A stretch of 64,000 nucleotides of DNA from Marseilla massiliensis (lineage in GTDB: Bacteria > Bacteroidota > Bacteroidia > Bacteroidales > Bacteroidaceae), in NCBI RefSeq assembly GCF_016899855.1, contig NZ_JACJJG010000006.1, forward strand, positions 1 through 64,000. The letters run 5' to 3'. The translations under genes and the position numbers were made by a program. Below are positions 59,813-64,000 of the stretch, piece after piece. How positions within the stretch are numbered: position 1 is the first letter of the stretch; each line of letters opens with the position of its first letter. Below the pieces are notes generated by a model, which saw only the letters and a list, made by a program, of their open reading frames with translations, was not told where the DNA came from and did not search any database.

Positions 59813-60355
59813 TTATTCTTTTGCAACTTGCATAAAACCGAGTTCAAGCGGTGTCTTTCGCCCGAAAATCTTTACCATGACCTTAAGTTTATGCTTCTCG
59901 GTATTAACCTCTTCGATAACACCGCTGAAGCCACTGAACGGTCCATCCGTAACCTTGACAGTCTCATCAACACTGAAGGGGATGTTGACTTCCTCAGCCA
60001 GCTCCGACTCTTCAGCCGTTCCGAGAATACGGTTGATGTCAGCCTGCTTCACCGGGGTAGGAGACTCCATACCTCCAAGGAAGCCAAGCACGTTAGGCAT
60101 GAAGCGCAACGCATGCGCCACGTCACCCTTCAAATCTGCCTCGACGAGCACGTAGCCGGGAAGAGCTATCTTCTCCTTAACTACACGCTTGCCGTTACGC
60201 AGCGTCGCATGCTTCTCCATAGGTATAAGAACCTGAGAGACATGTGAAGAGAGCAACGTGTTATGCTTCAGTTCGGCCTCGATATATTCCTTTACCTTAG
60301 CCTCCTTACCGCTAACAGCGCGCAGGACATACCATTTCTTACCTGAATCAGCCAT
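59813..60355 (-). CDS. nusG: Transcription termination/antitermination factor NusG
   Basis: 180 residues. An NGN domain (WYVLRAVSGKEAKVKEYIEA) and a C-terminal KOW domain (VKVTDGPFSGFSGVIEEVN). It links RNA polymerase to Rho or to ribosomal S10. It lies between secE (15 bases) and rplK. Confidence 0.98.
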   Translation of the reverse strand: MADSGKKWYVLRAVSGKEAKVKEYIEAELKHNTLLSSHVSQVLIPMEKHATLRNGKRVVKEKIALPGYVLVEADLKGDVAHALRFMPNVLGFLGGMESPTPVKQADINRILGTAEESELAEEVNIPFSVDETVKVTDGPFSGFSGVIEEVNTEKHKLKVMVKIFGRKTPLELGFMQVAKE

Positions 60356-60370
60356 TTCCTCTTTTAGGGT

Positions 60371-60562
60371 TTAATTAGGATAGATTGCGCTCATGACAAA
60401 CCGGAACACGGAGTCCATAATGAACACCACAACAGCAATGATCAAGGAAGCAGATAATACAACCATTGCTGAGTGAGTAAGTTCGGCCCGTGTAGGCCAT
60501 GACGTCTTATGCACAAGTTCGTTGTAACAAGCCTTGCAATAATTTGTTATCTTCGTAAACAT
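60371..60562 (-). CDS. secE: Preprotein translocase subunit SecE
   Basis: 63 residues from ATG at 60562 (MFTKITNYCKACYNELVHKT). SecE motif SWPTRAEL followed by one membrane segment (about 32-55), the short single-helix form. The upstream in-frame start (60607) would lie inside the tRNA-Trp gene and is rejected. Confidence 0.95.
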   Translation of the reverse strand: MFTKITNYCKACYNELVHKTSWPTRAELTHSAMVVLSASLIIAVVVFIMDSVFRFVMSAIYPN

Positions 60563-60577
60563 ATTATCTTTCTTTAG

Positions 60578-60650
60578 CACGGGAAGAGAGGCTCGAACTC
60601 CCGACACCTGGTTTTGGAGACCAGTGCTCTACCAACTGAGCTATTCCCGT
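60578..60650 (-). tRNA. tRNA-Trp (CCA anticodon)
   Basis: 73 bases, acceptor ACGGGAA / TTCCCGT, anticodon loop CTCCAAA, T arm GGGAGTTCGAGCCTC. The CCA end is not encoded. It lies 15 bases before secE and 61 after tuf, apparently within the same transcript. Confidence 0.97.
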
Positions 60651-60655
60651 AAAAT

Positions 60656-60683
60656 AGGTTCTCGTCGCGAAAGGCGAGAACCT
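60656..60683 (-). other. Hairpin between tuf and tRNA-Trp (weak terminator or processing site)
   Basis: AGGTTCTCG pairs perfectly with CGAGAACCT around a 10-base loop, followed on the minus strand by ATTTT just before the tRNA. The T run is short, so partial termination is the most it suggests. Confidence 0.6.
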
Positions 60684-60711
60684 AAATATCTATTGATTAC
60701 GTCGTCAGGGA

Positions 60712-61905
60712 TTAGTCGAGAATCTCGGTAATCTGACCTGCACCTACCGTACGGCCACCTTCGCGGATAGCGAAACGCAGACCTACGTTCAATGCAACTG
60801 CGTAAATCAAGTCTACAGTGATTGTTACGTTATCACCAGGCATTACCATCTCAACGCCCTCGGGCAGATGGATTTCACCTGTACAGTCCATGGTACGGAG
60901 ATAGAACTGAGGACGATACTTGTTTCCGAACGGAGTGTGACGTCCACCTTCCTCTTTCTTCAGAACATAGATCTGAGCCTTGAACTTCTTGTAAGGCTTA
61001 ATCTGTCCCGGATGGCAGAGTACCATACCACGCTTGATTTCGTTCTTGTCGATACCGCGGAGCAGCAGACCTACGTTGTCACCAGCTTCACCTTCGTCAA
61101 GAATCTTGCGGAACATCTCAACGCCGGTAACGACTGACTTCTTGTCCTCGCCAAGACCGAGAAGCTCTACTTCGTCGCCAACCTTTACACGGCCAGTCTC
61201 GATACGGCCAGTAGCAACAGTACCACGACCTGTGATTGAGAACACGTCCTCAACCGGCATCAGGAACGGTTTGTCGAGGTCACGCGGAGGTAGCGGAATC
61301 CAGCTGTCAACAGCGTCCATAAGCTCCATAACCTTGTCTTCCCATTTCTTAACGCCGTTCAGAGCGCCGAGGGCAGAACCACGAATGATAGGAGTATTGT
61401 CGCCATCATACTCGTACTGGTCGAGAAGCTCACGCATTTCCATTTCTACGAGCTCAAGCATTTCCTCATCGTCTACCATGTCGCACTTGTTCAGGAACAC
61501 AACCAGACGGGGAACGTTTACCTGACGAGCGAGAAGCACGTGCTCACGTGTCTGAGGCATAGGACCGTCAGTAGCGGCAACAACGATGATTGCACCGTCC
61601 ATCTGAGCAGCACCGGTAACCATGTTCTTTACGTAGTCAGCGTGTCCCGGGCAGTCTACGTGTGCGTAGTGACGGTTAGCTGTCTCGTACTCAACGTGTG
61701 CGGTGTTGATAGTAATACCACGCTCTTTTTCCTCGGGAGCGTTATCGATTTGGTCAAATGACTTAACTTCGTCAGTCTTTGTAAAACCTCTTTCAGCAAG
61801 CACCTTAGTAATGGCTGCAGTCAGAGTAGTCTTACCGTGGTCTACGTGACCGATAGTACCAATGTTAACATGCGGTTTGGTACGTTCAAAATGTTCTTTA
61901 GCCAT
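60712..61905 (-). CDS. tuf: Elongation factor Tu
   Basis: 397 residues. GHVDHGKTT (G1), DCPGHADY (G3), NKCDMVDD (G4) and GSALGALNG (G5) are intact; domains II and III follow. It brings aminoacyl-tRNA to the ribosome. It is the only tuf in the window and lies behind four tRNA genes in the E. coli tufB order, not after fusA. Confidence 0.99.
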   Translation of the reverse strand: MAKEHFERTKPHVNIGTIGHVDHGKTTLTAAITKVLAERGFTKTDEVKSFDQIDNAPEEKERGITINTAHVEYETANRHYAHVDCPGHADYVKNMVTGAAQMDGAIIVVAATDGPMPQTREHVLLARQVNVPRLVVFLNKCDMVDDEEMLELVEMEMRELLDQYEYDGDNTPIIRGSALGALNGVKKWEDKVMELMDAVDSWIPLPPRDLDKPFLMPVEDVFSITGRGTVATGRIETGRVKVGDEVELLGLGEDKKSVVTGVEMFRKILDEGEAGDNVGLLLRGIDKNEIKRGMVLCHPGQIKPYKKFKAQIYVLKKEEGGRHTPFGNKYRPQFYLRTMDCTGEIHLPEGVEMVMPGDNVTITVDLIYAVALNVGLRFAIREGGRTVGAGQITEILD

Positions 61906-61976
61906 AGCTTTACTTATTTATTATTTAATGAATAATCGTGTATTTTCTGCTTCTACTTACAATCAGAAAGTCGTAG

Positions 61977-62048
<72 letters not shown>

Positions 62049-62054
62049 AGCGAG

Positions 62055-62127
62055 AGCGGAAAACGGGACTCAAACCCGCGACCCCCAGCTTGGAAGGCTA
62101 GTGCTCTATCAACTGAGCTATTTCCGC
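62055..62127 (-). tRNA. tRNA-Gly (TCC anticodon)
   Basis: 73 bases, acceptor GCGGAAA paired with TTTCCGC, anticodon loop with TCC, T arm GCGGGTTTGAGTCCCGT. CCA not encoded. Confidence 0.97.
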
Positions 62128-62144
62128 AAAGACTTCTACTGAAG

Positions 62145-62227
62145 TGGGTGGTGATGGATTCGAACCACCGAAGGCGAAAGCCAGCAGATTTACAGTCTGC
62201 CCCATTTGGCCACTCTGGTAACCACCC
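62145..62227 (-). tRNA. tRNA-Tyr (GTA anticodon)
   Basis: 83 bases with a long variable arm, as expected for bacterial tRNA-Tyr; acceptor GGGTGGT / ACCACCC; anticodon stem GCAGA with GTA in the loop. Confidence 0.97.
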
Positions 62228-62256
62228 TTGTTCCTAGTAACGTCTCCTCTCCGTCG

Positions 62257-62330
62257 AGCCTCTTGTCGGATTCGAACCAACGACCCCGAGATTACAAATC
62301 ACGTGCTCTGGCCAACTGAGCTAAAGAGGC
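62257..62330 (-). tRNA. tRNA-Thr (TGT anticodon)
   Basis: 74 bases, acceptor GCCTCTT paired with the 3' strand around AAGAGGC, anticodon loop with TGT. First of the four-tRNA series Thr-Tyr-Gly-Thr, the same order as thrU-tyrU-glyT-thrT of E. coli. Confidence 0.97.
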
Positions 62331-62337
62331 AAGCAAA

Positions 62338-62391
62338 GCAGCCGTCAGGCGCTTGTTCGTAAGGACGTGTCCTAAAACGGCTGCAAAGATA
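62338..62391 (-). promoter_or_regulatory. Promoter and 5' hairpin of the tRNA-tuf-secE operon
   Basis: On the minus strand TATCTTTG followed by CA (62384-62391) matches TAnnTTTG. Just downstream, GCAGCCGT (complement of 62377-62384) can pair with ACGGCTGC (complement of 62338-62345), enclosing a GGAC..GTCC palindrome, so the first 45 bases of the transcript form a stem ahead of tRNA-Thr. Confidence 0.7.
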
Positions 62392-62432
62392 GGCATTATT
62401 TTTTAACCTCCAAAATTTTTGGCGTTTTTTTT

Positions 62433-62732
62433 TTAATTATTACGCTGTTTTTCCTTGAATTTCACCAACTGGACCTTCAATGAGTCGACACAGAGGTCAA
62501 TTCCTTCCTCAAAAGTATCGCAGACTTTCTCCACAAAAATACGCTGTCCGGGAACCATCACGGTAATGCTCGTTTCCTTGTTGAGCGACGTGGCCGGCTT
62601 TACAACCTTTAGCTGTACTTCTACATTATGGATATCTTCATAAGACTTTCCCAGCTTGGATACTTTCTTCTCGATAAACGCCTTAAGTTGTTCGGTAGCG
62701 TCAAAATGAATAGATTGAATCTTAATTTCCAT
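62433..62732 (-). CDS. hpf: Ribosome hibernation-promoting factor (HPF/RaiA family, short form)
   Basis: 99 residues, a single HPF domain: MEIKIQSIHFDATEQLKAFI at the start, VEVQLKVVKPATSLNKETSI in the middle. It binds the 30S decoding region in stationary phase. It lacks the C-terminal dimerisation domain of long HPF, so 100S formation would need another factor. It is 35 bases after xerC. Confidence 0.93.
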   Translation of the reverse strand: MEIKIQSIHFDATEQLKAFIEKKVSKLGKSYEDIHNVEVQLKVVKPATSLNKETSITVMVPGQRIFVEKVCDTFEEGIDLCVDSLKVQLVKFKEKQRNN

Positions 62733-62767
62733 AGTTACCTCCTTGTTTTATAAGGTTATTATAAGGG

Positions 62768-63652
62768 TTAAGCCCGTGGATGGGCTGATTCATAAACTTT
62801 CTTCAGTTGTTCAAAAGTAGTATGTGTGTATATCTCCGTAGTTGTAAGCGTAGCATGCCCAAGCAGTTTTTTCACGCTCTCGAGCCCGGCTCCGTGGTTG
62901 AGCATGGAGGTCGCGAAGGTATGCCTCAGCACGTGAGGACTGCGTTTTTTCAACGTACATACCCGTGCAAGATTGTCACGCACGTCGCGTCTTGCCTTGT
63001 AATACGGCAACCGACGTCCGTCCGGCAACAGGAACAGCGCAGGCGACTTTCCGCTAACCGACTCATCGCGCAGCGCCATATATGCCGATAACGCATCGCG
63101 CAACTCCTCGCCAAAGGGAACAACGCGCTGCTTGTCTCGTTTTCCAGTCACTTTCAGCACGCAGGAATCAAGGTCTACATCAGTATCGTCAAGACCGAGA
63201 AGCTCGGATATTCGCAATCCGGTTTCATACAGCATTAATATTAATGTACGCGCGCGAATCTGGCCGAACGAGTCCATTTTCCACATGCTTTCGTCCAGAA
63301 GCTCGTCCATCTCCTTATCACGGACGAACTGCGGCAGCGGTTTCTCTTTTTTCGGGCCACGTATTCCGTGGGCCGGATCGGAGGCGACAAGACCTCGGGA
63401 CAGGGCAAAACGATAAAAGGAACGCACCGCGCTCAATCTTCTATTGACTGAAGTCGCAATGTTTCCTTTATCCATCATGCTCTCCATCCAGTCACGGATG
63501 ACATCGGAGTCGACAGTCTCCCATGTGAGCGTGGCGTCCAAATTCTTGAAGAACGACTCAAACTTTCGCAAGTCGTCGCCGTATTCCCCGACTGTTCTCG
63601 CGGAAAAATTACGCTCGAACCGCAGGTAGTCCAAAAATTCGTTTATCAACAT
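62768..63652 (-). CDS. Tyrosine recombinase XerC/XerD type
   Basis: 294 residues from ATG at 63652 (MLINEFLDYLRFERNFSART); the upstream Met at 63682 adds ten residues not seen in the family. All catalytic residues are present: R147 (TGLRISEL), K171, H240 and R243 (HVLRHTFA), H266 (LGHA) and nucleophile Y275. It has an N-terminal SAM-like core-binding domain. Length and neighbours (rpsU, hpf) mark it as the housekeeping chromosome-dimer resolvase, not an island integrase. XerC versus XerD cannot be settled here. Confidence 0.93.
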   Translation of the reverse strand: MLINEFLDYLRFERNFSARTVGEYGDDLRKFESFFKNLDATLTWETVDSDVIRDWMESMMDKGNIATSVNRRLSAVRSFYRFALSRGLVASDPAHGIRGPKKEKPLPQFVRDKEMDELLDESMWKMDSFGQIRARTLILMLYETGLRISELLGLDDTDVDLDSCVLKVTGKRDKQRVVPFGEELRDALSAYMALRDESVSGKSPALFLLPDGRRLPYYKARRDVRDNLARVCTLKKRSPHVLRHTFATSMLNHGAGLESVKKLLGHATLTTTEIYTHTTFEQLKKVYESAHPRA

Positions 63653-63730
63653 AAAAGCGCTGCCATCCAAAGTATTCGGCAACGAATTTACGAAAATAAA
63701 ACCGAACCACCAAATTTTCGGGAATATTTT

Positions 63731-63922
63731 TTACTCCTCGGCAGTTCTCAGCTTCTGTACGTAAATGGCGTGCTGCATCTTGAGGCGCTTGATGACAGAC
63801 GGCTTGTTATACTGCTGGCGTGCGCGAAGCTCCTTAACAACACCCGTCTTCTCGAATTTTCTCTTAAACTTCTTCAATGCTCTTTCGATGTTCTCGCCAT
63901 CTTTAACTGGTACAATAATCAT
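63731..63922 (-). CDS. rpsU: 30S ribosomal protein S21
   Basis: 63 residues: MIIVPVKDGENIERALKKFK, then RKFEKTGVVKELRARQQYNK and a basic end. S21 contacts the anti-Shine-Dalgarno region; in Bacteroidota, which make little use of Shine-Dalgarno pairing, S21 is part of anti-SD sequestration. First gene of the rpsU-xer-hpf series, 78 bases before xerC. Confidence 0.95.
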   Translation of the reverse strand: MIIVPVKDGENIERALKKFKRKFEKTGVVKELRARQQYNKPSVIKRLKMQHAIYVQKLRTAEE

Positions 63923-63986
63923 GTTTTGTCTTTAAATTTTTATATGTTAAACTTATTTTTATTATCGGTGCTTTTATTAGCGGCTG

Positions 63987-63994
63987 CAAAGTTA
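63987..63994 (-). promoter_or_regulatory. Bacteroidota -7 promoter element for rpsU-xer-hpf
   Basis: On the minus strand TAACTTTG followed by CA, 65 bases before the rpsU start. The -33 region would lie at or beyond the window edge. Confidence 0.65.
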
Positions 63995-64000
63995 AACTTT

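Noticed and set aside
62400-62430. Terminator for hpf (CCAAAATTTTTGG)
   Set aside because: The stem is very weak and A/T-only apart from its ends, and on the minus strand it is not followed by T.
62768-63652. Genomic island integrase next to tRNA genes
   Set aside because: Length, rpsU/hpf neighbours and lack of att-like duplications of the tRNA ends indicate the housekeeping Xer recombinase.

Overview
The window looks like chromosome of a member of the Bacteroidota, most likely Prevotellaceae. Four lines of evidence support this. Most operons start downstream of the Bacteroidota-type -7 element TAnnTTTG. The proteins include families typical of the phylum (Omp28-like, DUF6029, DUF3467, DUF2141, DUF4595, a HAD-hotdog menaquinone-pathway fusion). 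Several secreted proteins end in a Prevotella-style C-terminal signature. The ribosomal, tuf and rpoBC loci have Bacteroidota-type proteins and arrangement. The genus is inference; no 16S rRNA gene is present.

Layout. 1-1774: 5' part of clpB (minus), running off the left edge. 2222-5483: YitT-type membrane protein, then threonine ammonia-lyase with ridA, the enzyme that clears its reactive imine products. 5569-8118: minus-strand cluster of a secreted DUF2141 protein, three paralogous six-helix membrane proteins and a small winged-helix regulator. 8935-10165: DUF1810 protein and an arginase-fold protein. 10441-28534: one long minus-strand block of translation genes (str, S10, spc and alpha operons joined: rpsL to rplQ, including fusA, secY, map, infA, rpoA), closed by a clear terminator. 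28911-34069: DUF3467, trpS, HAD-hotdog fusion, MscS channel, and a membrane protein with a PH-like tail. 34635-40197: plus-strand pectin pair, a multidomain pectinesterase (broken by an apparent one-base deletion) and a PL1-type pectate lyase. 40750-46551: five-gene minus-strand operon (TlpA-like thioredoxin, DUF6029 barrel, two Omp28-like CPNC proteins, a Cys-rich secreted protein) that looks like an envelope thiol-redox unit. 47554-49131: surface lipoprotein. 49259-63922: rpoC, rpoB, rplL, rplJ, rplA, rplK, nusG, secE, tRNA-Trp, tuf, four tRNAs, hpf, xerC and rpsU, all minus.

Most of the window is housekeeping. The interest lies in accessory pockets and the DNA between genes. Six copies of a roughly 90-130 bp palindromic repeat built from AAAGGCCGCCTTT-like units sit only in intergenic gaps. 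A 37-bp perfect inverted repeat of GGTGAAAA words supplies the stop codon of one gene, and a related repeat supplies that of another. A second inverted repeat, made of GGAGTTAAC words, lies between ilvA and ridA. Two operons have long structured leaders, and a nested palindrome lies at 8639-8776. The best candidates for an uncharacterised system are the Omp28/thioredoxin operon and the winged-helix/three-paralogue membrane cluster.

Starts were chosen by family alignment and by promoter position where several ATGs were possible. No database search was run; family names rest on motif recognition.
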